From Glandiceps talaboti (Eukaryota; Hemichordata; Enteropneusta; Spengelidae), in NCBI RefSeq assembly GCF_964340395.1, contig NC_135566.1, positions 13,561,501 to 13,625,500 on the forward strand: 64,000 nucleotides of DNA, read 5' to 3'. The position numbers were made by a program, and so were the translations under genes. The notes under the pieces are model-generated. The model was given only the letters and a program-made list of their open reading frames with translations, did no database searches and was not told the origin of the DNA. Of this stretch, positions 13,804 to 24,264 are shown piece by piece (position 1 is the first letter of the stretch; every line of letters begins with the position of its first letter).

Positions 13804-16733
13804 CAGGGTTCTCCACACGGTGGATAACAGTGGACGCTCCCGTCCACCTCTCGAAGGAAAAAGCCACCACAAAAAGCTTGCGTCCAGTTCTATTGTTCCA
13901 TTGTTAAAACTTGCCACCCATCTGAATTTGTATGGGTGGGGGACTTATCAATGGTGGACAATAATTCATTAACACTTAGACGGACTCTTTGCATTGCGAA
14001 AACAAAAGCAACTAACACGATGCTTTGTCGTTCAGATCTGATACAAAGACCGCTAAAGTCGGTCGGTAAAAGCCGCCACAAAAGAGTTGCGGTGTTTCAC
14101 TGTCAAACATCATTTAAAAGTGCCGCCCATACAAATACTATCACTGTCTTTCTATTGTGTGTACGTTGAACATGAACCGACAATGCAAGCACCGTGATGG
14201 TGTGAAATACGTGATATTAAGAATAAAATAACATTAAAGAAAACACAGTGTTGCCGAGTCGATCATTTTGTGAAGTTGAATAATACCTTTAATTTGAAAC
14301 ATTATCACTGAAATAATTTCTGCAGTGGCCATGTGCATAAAATGAACACAAAAATCTCGTCCAGTACCACTTCTAACTCGACTGTTACCTGATACACATC
14401 GAGAGAGAACACCACCATGTCGCTTTTCAAGTACATGACTCCCGTCAACCGTAAACGGAAGAATAACGATGAAGAAAACCAAGCTCCAACAGAACTGCCG
14501 AGAAGTGAAGTCAAGAAGGCCAAGCTAGACAGCGAAGTCACTGACAGGGGTATACAGTACACTCCCAAACAGTCCACGTCATTCCGAAATGAATGGATGA
14601 GAGGACGCGAATGGTTATACTTTCGCAATGGTGAGGGCATGTTCTGTCGTTTATGTCAGAAATACAACATGCGCCCATATGATCGTGGTACCTGGAACGA
14701 TATCCCATGCAAGAGAATTAGATTGAGTAGCATCAAAGATCACGAACAAACCGCAGCTCATAAAGATACCATCAAATTCGAACTTCAGTCACTGTCAAGT
14801 CAAAACATCGGCGAAGTTATCAATCCAGAAATAGCTAATGACGCAATCACATCAGCCTTCACCGTTCTATACTTCCTAGCAAAACGTCGAATACCACACA
14901 CAACGAATTTTGAACCAACCCTCGATCTCCTGACTCAACTCGGTTTATCAATCAAGCAACAGCTGAATGTTTGTAAGAACGTAACATACACGGGTGAACG
15001 ATCTATCCAAGAAATGCTGTATATACTGTCATCAATTCTAGAAGAGAAGACGATCGCTGAGTTGAAGAAATCAGAATTTTATTCCATTATGCTTGACGAA
15101 ACAACAGATGTCAGTACCAGTGAACAATTGACTTTGAACTGTAGATATTTGGACGAAAACGGGCATCTGACAGTTAGATTTCTAAAGATGATCGAACCAC
15201 TGAAACCACGTGGTGACCTGGCCGTGACCCTGAACGCCGAGTGTATTACCAATCACGTGTCGTCTTATCTGCGTGAGAAGGAACTCGACCTCGATAGTTT
15301 GGTTGGAATTGGGACAGATGGCGCCAGTGTTATGACTGGTAAACATTCTGGGGTCGTGAAGAGATTACAGAACATCGCCGAGACAGCTATTGGTATCCAC
15401 TGCCATGCACACCGTCTCCAGTTGGCAGCTGTACAGGCAGCGAATGCAGTCCCTTACGTGAAGAAGTTCACATCAATCCTCAGGCAGCTGTATGACTTTT
15501 TCAATAACAGCGCAGTACGTATGGCGGGCCTTCTCACGATCCAGTCAAATCTACTACAAGAAAAACAACTACGACCAATCGAACCGTCGTCAACGAGATG
15601 GCTCAGTATTGAACAATCAGTCACCCGGTTGAAGAACACTTTTGTCAGTGTTGTTCTGAGTCTTCGGTTCCCAGATGAAGATACAGGCATTCTAGGCAAG
15701 TTTAGCATCTTCGATGTTCATAATCTTAGTTCCGATGTCAGCGACGATGTGAGAACACTGTCACAACACTTTCTTCCAAAAGAAGATGTAGCAGACGTCG
15801 TCAACGAGTGGGACGGGTTCCGGGTCTACGCCAGAGATACCATTTTAAAACAGCCAGACGTGACATCCGACTACATCGTCAACCATCTGTGCATAACGCC
15901 ATCACTCACTTTTGCATTTCCAAGAGTAACACAACTTGCCAAAATTTATCGCGTTCTCCCCTGTCACACTGCTGATAGCGAAAGAACATTTTCCCAGTTA
16001 AAGTTAATTAAAACATTGCCACGCAATCGCCTGAATGAAGCATCACTTGACAGTTTAGTGAGGATTGCCACTGACGGTCCTTCAGTGGACAGTTACGATT
16101 ATCCAGCTGCAGTTCAACGGTGGGCTGGTGTGAAGAACCGTCGCATTCGGATTTCGTGCCAGTCAAAGTAATGAGCTGATAATGATGGAGGGTGAACTTG
16201 AACTTAATTTTAAAATTTGAACAGTAACTTTGAACATTTACAGTTAACCCAGTATTTACAGTCAGTCAGTCAGTCAGTCAGTCATGATATTTATTTTATT
16301 AAGCAGTCATTTATTTTATTAATCAGTCATTGCATTTCAAATCAATACTGTGGTGTGTGTATATGCAGTTGGAAGTCATATAGAAGTTGAATTGGGAGCA
16401 TTATTTTTTTTATTAATCAGTCCTTTTATTTCAAATTAGTATTGTATCATGCACATTAGTAGAATTACTAGAATGTCTTTAAAATAAACTTGTGTAGAAA
16501 AGCAAGACAAATTATCAACCATAAGTTTGTGTGGTGTATGAACTTAAGTTGTGTTGTGAATGTGCATTGAGAAACACTGGTGTGTATCAGTAAACAATGT
16601 GTCAGTTTGAAATTAACATAGAAGTTGAATCATTAACATTAATTAATCATGAATATTAATGATGTTATGAATATTAATTAATCATGAATATTAATGATTG
16701 TCCACCACAAGATTAAGTCTGTGGAGAACCCTG
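13804..16733 (+). mobile_element. Complete hAT-type DNA transposon, about 2.93 kb
   Basis: The ends are perfect inverted repeats, CAGGGTTCTCCACA at the left and TGTGGAGAACCCTG at the right. They flank a single intact transposase ORF. The sequence CGTAAA abuts both ends directly. If the element is taken one base shorter at each end, the flanks are ACGTAAAC and GCGTAAAC, an 8-bp duplication with one mismatch, as is usual for hAT. Sub-terminal regions are rich in GTGGAC/GTCCAC and in AT-rich palindromes (16620-16710), probable transposase-binding sequence. It lies between the unnamed gene and MED21. Confidence 0.9.
14417..16171 (+). CDS. hAT-family transposase (KIAA1586/ZNF862-like), intact 584-residue ORF
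   Basis: The protein cuts and pastes its own element, or could be a domesticated relative. There is a zinc-finger-like segment near residues 73-116 (FCRLCQ, later H-x5-H). The RNase H-like core follows: MLDETTD near residue 225 (first catalytic Asp), GIGTDGASVMTG near 298 (second Asp) and HCHAHRLQLAA near 330. Then come the SSTRW motif and a C-terminal hAT dimerisation segment, DSERTFSQLKLIKTLPRNRL, near 518 with the presumed catalytic Glu. The length is near the usual 600-700 residues. There is no frameshift or internal stop. It is a single exon with its ATG about 610 bp inside the left terminus. The closest human relatives, from memory of the motifs, are hAT-derived KIAA1586, C17orf113 and ZNF862. 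Confidence 0.92.
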   Translation: MSLFKYMTPVNRKRKNNDEENQAPTELPRSEVKKAKLDSEVTDRGIQYTPKQSTSFRNEWMRGREWLYFRNGEGMFCRLCQKYNMRPYDRGTWNDIPCKRIRLSSIKDHEQTAAHKDTIKFELQSLSSQNIGEVINPEIANDAITSAFTVLYFLAKRRIPHTTNFEPTLDLLTQLGLSIKQQLNVCKNVTYTGERSIQEMLYILSSILEEKTIAELKKSEFYSIMLDETTDVSTSEQLTLNCRYLDENGHLTVRFLKMIEPLKPRGDLAVTLNAECITNHVSSYLREKELDLDSLVGIGTDGASVMTGKHSGVVKRLQNIAETAIGIHCHAHRLQLAAVQAANAVPYVKKFTSILRQLYDFFNNSAVRMAGLLTIQSNLLQEKQLRPIEPSSTRWLSIEQSVTRLKNTFVSVVLSLRFPDEDTGILGKFSIFDVHNLSSDVSDDVRTLSQHFLPKEDVADVVNEWDGFRVYARDTILKQPDVTSDYIVNHLCITPSLTFAFPRVTQLAKIYRVLPCHTADSERTFSQLKLIKTLPRNRLNEASLDSLVRIATDGPSVDSYDYPAAVQRWAGVKNRRIRISCQSK

Positions 16734-17336
16734 CGTAAACTCTGATAAGCTTAGGCAGTTCCACATATTCAATGAATACAGACTTTAGCGGAAGAGTATG
16801 AGCAGACCCTTAGAGAATTAAAATCAAATAGAAGTTGCTATATGTAGTAGATAATTGAAGTCTTTATATGGGAAGATTATTCATAATACAAATGTATTAA
16901 CATGGCTACTAGTACTGCACTACTACTTACTAGCAAAGTAACATTCTGTATTGCTTCTCCATAGGCAGTCTAGCAAAGCAGTATTTAATACAGGTTTCAA
17001 CAGTCTTTTCCTGACACTTTGCTGGACTTGTTGATGAGCAATTATTCATATTTTCACTTACACTTCCAGAAACCATACATTCATGTGTGAGAAATACAGG
17101 GTACTATACTATATCCTGTGTTCTGTACTCTGTATTTGGCAATATGGTTCCAAAACACATATTCAGACATTTTTTTGAAAATGAAGATCATTATTAAATT
17201 CTTCCATGAACTGAATACATGGTGAAATAAATATATTTCCATATATGGCCAGTCATGTTATAATGGCTGCTATCTATCGCCCTCTAGTGTCAGGCATATA
17301 AAACATTGTCACTTTCCTAAATTCTACAATGAAGTG
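16734..17336. other. Region downstream of MED21, no separate gene seen
   Basis: This AT-rich segment lies between the hAT right end and the MED21 stop. It presumably holds the MED21 3' UTR on the minus strand. No conserved coding segment was found. Confidence 0.5.
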
Positions 17337-17544
17337 CTATCTGCTGCTCTGTGTATTTTGTGCCTGTAGTTGTGAGTCTGCAATCTCTTTCAATGCTTCT
17401 TGTATTCTTTCCAGCAACACTTCCCCTTTCCTGACAATCTCTTGGAGTCTTCTAGCAGCATCTCTGTTCTCTTGCTCTAACCTTTGTAAACTTGCGTTCT
17501 GAAAATACAAAATATTGGAAAAATTATTAAGCACGTTTTTTTTT

Positions 17545-17622
<78 letters not shown>

Positions 17623-19533
17623 CTGTACACTCACATGTATTGACTAGCCAAATCACTGTGACCTGGTCCATGCTAATAGTTACACAGAAGCAGTAACTCT
17701 AATGGGAGAGGTCATTATACCTAAAGACACTGAACATTTAATAACTTGTAATGTATGAATGCAATTTTGATTCAAACCTTTGCATGTTTGTTTTTTTGCA
17801 TTGGAGATTAAGTTAGACTGCAAGATACATTGTGTTGTTCTGCCCTCACTGCCGGTCTCCTCACCTCCTGGGAGGGGTGGATCGATGTTTGAGGGCGCCC
17901 CATCATGGCATACCTTACAGACTAAGATAAAGTTTACCATTTTCTTACGTTGTCTTATGTATTGTATTTCATACTCAGTCAGGCAATGAGCACAATACAC
18001 AAGTAGGAAAACATCAAACTAAAGAAAACACACAAAGTAGATAACTTTGAATCCACATTGCATTGTTACAGTGAAAATGCTGTCATTATTTTCACAGCAT
18101 ACTTGCAAATTAGTCATCATCTGTAATCCAGTACATTTAAACCAAACATTCTCATTGGATCATTTGGGAAACATCAAGCGTGGAATATTAGGTATTATGG
18201 TACATGGACACACAAACATAAAATAACACCTAGTACACGATGCAAGGCCAATTTAGTATTCATTTATGATAATTATGTTAATGTATATTCAGGTATTCAA
18301 ATTTTATGTTAATAACTTGTTATCAATATTAGAATATATTCATTGGCCTGACATCTTGCACTACACATGAAATAAGAAGAAGAAATACATTCGTACATTG
18401 CTCACCTGTAATTCTGTGGTAGATTCATCACTGGGAAGGGAATCTATAAGTACGTCTATATCTTTGGCTGTTCTGGCTATGAGTTGTGCAAATAGTAACG
18501 TATGGTCCTCTGATGTTTGTCCTTGTTCCGAACCATCTATACATAATGTAGTTAAAAGAAGATAAAAGGGTAAGAATGTAGGACAGTGATCTGATTGTAC
18601 AATAATCACATGTATGTGATGATCAACCTAGGGAGTTGTGATTCGGTTAGTTTCACAATAGATTAGGATGAGACTCCTTAACTGGCAGGGAATTCAATCA
18701 CAGGTTCTCGCATAAGTGTTGTCTTACATTTGGAGGAATACAGATTTTATAGGATCTTTTTTTTTTGTTCTGGACCAACTTTTTCTACAGCTCTTACAGA
18801 AAACTGTCTTTCATACCTAGATCTGAATCCTAATCCAAACTGGGCCATTAATTAACGTAGGGCTGATTTGTACCATTCATCAGAAATGGCTGCTGTTCTA
18901 CATGTACCGGTACACTGACATGCTGCATGAATTTTAATGTAATGTTTCAAGACACACACATTAAACTAACATAACTGATAACATAGAACTTCATTTCCTA
19001 TGGGTAAAATGAAGTCTTCATTTATGATTAGGTCACATCAATTTGTAACTGATCATCCATATTCTTGCAACTAATGATACAATCATTACCTGGGGTATGG
19101 AAATACTGATAGCACAGAACAACCCCCTGTGGATATTTCACAAGCCTACATTGTATGTCAATAAATCATGTACATATCAATTACAGCTGAAGTGATTTAC
19201 CAATAGTTGCAATATGCTATGTGAGTAATTTCTGCTCTGAGCTTAGAACATTCTCACAAACCAGAGCTGTTATTTCTTCTGCAAGACTGCGAAATAATCA
19301 GATATAAACCACTACACGGTCATTACCTTGTTTATCAAAGCCTGAAAATTTGCCAGGAACTGATGCCTCTTGAAGAACACCTATGCTGTTACAGAAGTGA
19401 TCTGCAAGCTGAATAAAAAAAAGAGAAGAAATTTCATTGGTAACTTAGTGCAAATTATCATAGTAAATTGTCAATGGTGGTGTAAAATATTGCTATAGAT
19501 TACACAAATTATAAGTATTTGGACTCTTATTCA

Positions 19534-19592
<59 letters not shown>

Positions 19593-19594
19593 CA

Positions 19595-19668
<74 letters not shown>

Positions 19669-20106
19669 ATTGGCTGAAAGCACACTTCCTTAATCCTTGC
19701 CTGTGCTAAAACTTAAAAGATAACTATTTACATTGACATTGCAAAATGAAAATAGGCAACAAATATTTTCCTGTTCAAAGATAATGGGTCTGAAATTTGT
19801 TTCCATGAAGTAGATCCATATTATGTATACTAGTAAAGTTCTGTAAGGGATAGCAAAAATATACCCCACTCCTGGGGGCGCTATCACAAATAAATGTGTA
19901 CTGCGGTTCCCACAATCATAACAAAAGTGACTTGATAGTACAAGTATATGAGAGATTCCGGAAGGTGATTTTATGTTGGATATCCGTCAAGTTGAACTTC
20001 GTGTACTCGTTTAAACTCAAGTAATGTTTTGAGTTGCACATAATTTCGAATTATTTACACAAACCTGATTGACAGCATCTTGTATTTGAGTCAATCTGTC
20101 CGCCAT
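17337..20106 (-). CDS. MED21: Mediator complex subunit 21
   Basis: Exons in transcript order: 20106-20065, 19408-19327, 18536-18406 and 17498-17337. They sum to 417 nt (138 residues plus stop); the human protein is 144. The N-terminus MADRLTQIQDAVNQ matches the family almost exactly. The central LIARTAKDIDVLIDSLPSDE is the most conserved block. The C-terminal exon is a long charged helix (RLEQENRDAARRLQEI). Family role: a middle-module Mediator subunit that pairs with MED7 in a coiled coil and is needed for RNA polymerase II transcription. All junctions are GT-AG and phases agree (0, 1, 0). It is divergent from RPLP2. Introns carry TG and AT microsatellites. Confidence 0.97.
17540..17620. repeat. 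(TG)n microsatellite in the last MED21 intron
   Basis: About 80 bp of TG with one TA interruption, preceded by a T run. It lies upstream of MED21 exon 4 in transcript sense. It explains the apparent His-Thr frames here. Confidence 0.97.
17840..17960. repeat. Short dispersed repeat, partner of 25075-25165
   Basis: Shared core: GGGGT-GA-CGATGT-TGAGGGCGCCC followed by CATGGCATACCT. Both copies continue with partial similarity for about 40 bp. It lies in MED21 intron 3. The element type is not identified. Confidence 0.5.
19537..19665. repeat. Long (AT)n tract in two blocks
   Basis: Two (AT)n blocks separated by TATTCACTT, in MED21 intron 1. This kind of sequence readily extrudes as a cruciform and is likely variable in length. 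Confidence 0.97.
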
Positions 20107-20326
20107 TGCAAATTTGATAGTTTGTTTTTTCTCATCTCCAAGTATTTTGGTGGAAAAACATTATAAGTGTTATTCTTACAACAATTTAGATATAGAATAG
20201 AAAATTTCAGCATATTTTATTTATCTTACTTATGAAATACGCATTTTCAAGGAAGAAGATTATCGAGCGAAATGGGGTCACAGCCTTTCAAATTTTAAGG
20301 TCAGACTGGGAAACCCGTCATTTGAC
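20107..20326. promoter_or_regulatory. Divergent promoter, MED21 / RPLP2
   Basis: About 220 bp separate the MED21 start codon from the inferred RPLP2 start. A pyrimidine tract CCTCTTTC at 20326-20333 fits the 5'-terminal oligopyrimidine start typical of ribosomal protein genes. It is followed by a short non-coding exon ending at a GTAAGT donor (20390/20391). The start site is inferred from the motif only. Confidence 0.6.
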
Positions 20327-23300
20327 CTCTTTCGCCATATTGAAACCACGAATTTGCGTGATCACGTTTCGTGTCGCAGAAAGACTTAAAGTAAGTATTG
20401 AAACCAAAAAAATAGAAAATTACGATATTATTTAAGTAAATCATAGAGTATCAATTTATCTTTTGACGGATTCTACAAGAGAAATATTGTGGATTTGTTA
20501 AGATATTACGACCACTTTCGATGTACGTAGTGGTGCATGTTCGCACTCCTCCGGCTCCACAGTGAGCATCATTGAAACACGTGTGAACTGTCGGGTTGTT
20601 CTGTCACTACTAGAGAGTGGAATAATTAGTCTACACCAGTTCACGTTGTGCTTGGGATTTCACGTGGTTTACAGACGTTAGACTTCCATTAGATGAATAA
20701 GCACATGGCATGTGCAGTAATTTATTAGCTAACTAAACATGCCGGAAATAAAAAGCAAAACTGGACACGCTTCCATCTTGAAGCATGCGCCAGGTGCCAT
20801 CTTGTGTCCATCTGTTGTGCAATACCATGTGGTGAAATAGAAGGAAAAAGACCTTCATTAGAATACTTAACTTCACTATCATAACAGTAGCTGCAATAAT
20901 TGTAGCGTCTTGTTGCGGTTTTGTGGTTTTTTTCGTATGTTTTGGTGACTTTTTAAGTTTTAGTGTTTAACCCGCACCTAACGCTACAATTCCTAGTGCA
21001 GGAATTCCAATCAGCTGATGCGACGCGGATCTGCATCGCATGTATCAATCCCTATTTTCGCCAAAATATCGACCTACCTACGGAAAATCTGACATTTCCT
21101 AACCGCAACACTTCTTAGGAATCCCCCGCAGCACAATCGACGCCCCGATCTGCCCTTTCCTCCGTCAAAAACGGCCGCCGAACATGCGAGACTAGACAAT
21201 TTTGAAAACGAAGGTCGTTGATCACGCGATACATTTGCCGAGATCTCGTAGCCGCGAAAGTTTTCAAAATTGTCTAGTCTCGCATGTTCGGCGGCCGTTT
21301 TTGATGGGGGAAAGGGCAGATCGGGGCGTCGATTGTGGGGGGGGATTCCTAAGAAGTGTTGCGGTTAGGAAATGTCAGATTTTCCGTAGGTAGGTCGATA
21401 TTTTGGCGAAAATAGGGATTGATACGTGCGATGCAGATCCGCGTCGCATCAGCTGATTGGAATTCCTGCACTAGGAATTGTAGCGTTAGGTGCGGGTTAA
21501 ACACTAAAACTTAAAAAGTCACCAAACAGACGAAAAAACCCATAAAACTGCAACAAGACGCTACAATTATTGCAGCTATCATAACAGGTACATTGTAACA
21601 CATACTTTTTTATTCATTTTCTCCATAAACTGCAAACTGAATATTGCAAGAATATCGAAACTTTTGCGCCCAGATGAAAACAAACGTCAACTTTAGTTGC
21701 CATCAATTTTAACACATATGACTTTCAAAATTATTGTAATATTACCTTTTGTTAGACTATATATAACCGTGTACATTGTATTAATCTTACAGAATGCGTT
21801 ACGTGGCGGCATATCTTCTCGCTGTATTGGGGGGTAACATCAAACCCAGTGCTGGAGACATCAAGAAGATCCTTGAAAGTGTAGGAATTGAAGCTGATGA
21901 TGAAAGACTGAACAAAGTGATCAGTGAACTAAGTGGGAAAGATGTGCAGGATGTAATGGCAGCAGGTGAGTCAGAAGAGAAAAAGGATTTTGATGGCTTG
22001 TAAAGCATACTTTCTAGGAAGATTCATCCACAAGTAACCCAGATACAGGTATAACTTCGAGGGATCGCTGAACGACTGCATATCATACACTGTTTATGTT
22101 CCCAACGAACAGTTTAGTTAGAATTAGATAAAAAACGGGCTTCCCATAGACCACTCATTACAAATATGAACACCACCACACTCCTGCCGACAAGCAGGCA
22201 CTGTATGTACACATACATGTATCACTTGTAACTTTGAATCAATACACTTGTATGTGTCAAAATCTGAGCCTGCAATGTGATGATTTTCAATAGCTTGTTT
22301 GTTGCAAGGACGATGTGTTTGTGTGTCTGTGTATCAGTAGGGGTCAGATGATATTGTTTATATTTGTATTGAGTGGTCTGTGGGAAGCCTGTCTCTTATC
22401 TATCTAAATTGTTCTTGGGGAATATAACGTGTGTATGATGTGCAGTCGTTCGACAAACCCTCACTGTTCTACCTGTACACGACGTGGTCTCACTATTGCT
22501 AAATAGCTAACAATTACAGTGTTACAAGTCTTTTGGCCACTCAACAATTAATTTAGTCTGGATGCCAATGTGGTAAATCGTAATGACACCGTATCGGAAC
22601 TAGACTACAAGTCATTTGTCAAATTAATGAAATGATTTCTTGAACCAAAATTAGTCTGAATACTATTTTTTTAATTTTTAACTTTAAAAGTGAAAATGTT
22701 TAAGAAAGTTGTGTAGTGTGGGTGGGTACCTTCTTTGCTAGTCTATTGAGAGTAGCCATTGGCATTGAAACAGATTCAAACCTGACTAGCCTCTAGACTG
22801 CCCTTTCAGCAGCAAGACAGGGATTGGCACAAGTCTGTAAATGTTGCTAACAGTCCTTTGTCTGTCTTGGAATTTCAAAACAATTTTAGAGCAGTCGGAG
22901 AAAGAATTAATTCCTGAAAAGTGAAATGAATTAAATGATCTACCTTGATATATTAAGAATTCTCATTGTTTTACATTTGTGGAAATATGCAATTTGTTGA
23001 AAGAAATTAAATGGCAGGCTTGCATAAAGTTAAAATTATGCTACATGTACTAATAATTTGTATGCCATCCAAAGTTCCTTGATGATATAATCTATAATCA
23101 CCATCTTTCGGCTGATTACTGATGCATCAAATAGTATTTGTCTGAGAACTTTGTGTTAGTATTTGTAAGGCTTCTTTAGCAGCCATAAAACATGCAAGGA
23201 AACTCACAAAAGAATCATTTCTGTATTTCAGGAAAAGAAAAGCTTGCGTCAGTACCATCTGGTGGTGCAGTTGCTGCCGGTGGTGGTGGCGGCGGTGCTG

Positions 23301-24264
23301 CTGCTGAAGGTAAGCTTGTGATTGCCTTGATTTACAACAACAAAAAGAATGAACTTGTCGTCAAAACATGATGCAACTAGCAAGGTGTTTGGGATTTTAC
23401 CTTTCTGTTATCGTACCCAGGCAATGTTTTTCTAAAGGTGGGATGGGAATTGTCGAGTAAACTTTGAGATTTCAATATCTTGTACTTAAAAAGTTCAGTG
23501 GGAATACCCAGTGCTGTTTACCTACATTTGCATCTACTGCTATTGGTAAGAAATACTGTCTAGATTTGAAACCTGTGGAAGAGTAAGATAAAGATTTACT
23601 GTGCGTCTTCCCAAGAAGATATTTGCGTATGCTACAACCTCTCTGGGGACAGTGAGGAGTTTCTAGTAATTCTAGTAGAACCCCAGTGACTTCACAAAAG
23701 TTCCATGATGATTCAATAAGTAATCACCATCTTTCGGCTGAAAACCTGATGTATCTACTTATTGGTCTGAGAATTGACACCGTGGCATCTGTATCGTGCG
23801 TCTGTGGTATCAGGGATGTAGCTAATACTGAAAGTAGCAAGTAAAATGTGAAAAATAGATGGTAATGTTTCGGTAATGGACTCATAATTCCTCCCAATTA
23901 TGGAAATATTCTGGTTGAAACAGAATTTTTAAACAATTTGTAAGAAAATTAACTGACAAAGCATTGTGGAATAGCCATTGTGTTTGTTGACTTCTGGCCC
24001 GTATCTACATCCCTGAGTGTAGAGACTTTGGGCCTGATCACTTTCAGATGGGGTAGTTGCTTTTTATAGCTTGTTTAGGTTGCTAGATCTGTGGCACTAC
24101 ACTCATTCAGTTCAGTGATGGTGACCGATGTACTGATGACAAAGATAGTTGCAATATTGTGACCTTTTTAATTTCAATTTTCAGAAAAAGAAGAGAAGGA
24201 AGAGAAGAAAGAGGAATCTGAAGAGGAATCCGATGAAGATATGGGCTTTGGTCTCTTTGATTAA
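20327..24264 (+). CDS. RPLP2: 60S acidic ribosomal protein P2
   Basis: Non-coding exon about 20327-20390. Coding exons 21794-21965, 23232-23309 and 24185-24264 sum to 330 nt (109 residues; human 115). The N-terminal helix domain starts MRYVAAYLLAVLGGN. It is followed by a Gly/Ala hinge (exon 3) and the acidic tail ending ESDEDMGFGLFD, the signature that binds translation factors. Family role: a P1/P2 heterodimer on uL10 forms the ribosomal stalk GTPase centre. Phases agree (1, 1). The ATG sits one base after the acceptor. AATAAA lies near 24340. The leader intron holds a 690-bp palindrome and the coding introns hold two C/D snoRNAs, typical of a ribosomal protein host gene. Confidence 0.98.
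20888..21576. mobile_element. Near-perfect palindromic fold-back element, about 690 bp, 11-bp flanking repeats
   Basis: The arms (about 20890-21210 and 21250-21576) are reverse complements with few mismatches over more than 300 bp. The outer end reads GCTGCAATAATTGTAGCGTC. A loop of about 45 bp holds TTGATCACGCGATACATTTG. The sequence TATCATAACAG occurs directly outside both ends (20877-20887 and 21577-21587), consistent with a target-site duplication. An 11-bp duplication would suit a Mutator-like fold-back element; that is inference. It lies in the RPLP2 5' UTR intron and is more GC- and CpG-rich than its surroundings. Confidence 0.9.
22059..22462. mobile_element. MITE-like element in RPLP2 intron, about 110-bp inverted arms
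   Basis: The left arm starts GAGGGATCGCTGAACGACTG. The right arm is its imperfect reverse complement, ending CAGTCGTTCGACAAACCCTC. Shared inner blocks include TTCCCATAGACCACTCA and ACAAATAT. The interior is about 190 bp and non-coding. No flanking duplication was clear. Confidence 0.8.
23071..23153 (+). ncRNA. C/D-box snoRNA, RPLP2 intron copy 1
   Basis: Terminal stem AAAGTTC / GAACTTT closes the RNA. C box TGATGAT (23080-23086), D' box CTGA (23112-23115), C' box TGATGC (23120-23125) and D box CTGA (23142-23145) are correctly ordered. The guide before D' (TAATCACCATCTTTCGG) is complementary to the conserved large-subunit rRNA segment CCGAAAGATGGTGA. The same antisense core is in vertebrate U32, as I recall. 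Pairing the fifth base upstream of D' places the predicted 2'-O-methylation on an A of GAAAG. It is about 80 nt upstream of the next RPLP2 exon, the usual spacing for intronic C/D snoRNAs. Confidence 0.88.
23698..23777 (+). ncRNA. C/D-box snoRNA, RPLP2 intron copy 2
   Basis: A paralogue of the snoRNA at 23071-23153, in the next intron. C box TGATGAT (23707-23713), guide TAATCACCATCTTTCGG, D' CTGA (23738-23741), C' TGATGTA (from 23747) and D CTGA (23767-23770). The D' guide is identical between copies, while the remaining sequence and the C'-D interval differ. That is the pattern expected when the D' guide is selected and the rest drifts. The terminal stem is weaker (AGTTCC / GAATT). Confidence 0.86.
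23811..24015. mobile_element. Possible 205-bp TIR element
   Basis: CAGGGATGTAG (23811-23821) and its exact reverse complement CTACATCCCTG (24005-24015) bound a non-coding stretch in RPLP2 intron 3. The CAGGG end resembles those of hAT-type elements. No flanking duplication is visible, so this is tentative. Confidence 0.45.

Noticed and set aside
14234-14640. Minus-strand ORFs over the transposase start
   Set aside because: They are shadow frames opposite a clearly conserved transposase reading frame.
22735-22870. Possible H/ACA snoRNA in RPLP2 intron (expected by analogy to vertebrate RPLP2)
   Set aside because: I could not place two hairpins with an H box and a terminal ACA at the correct distance. 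A covariance search would be needed.
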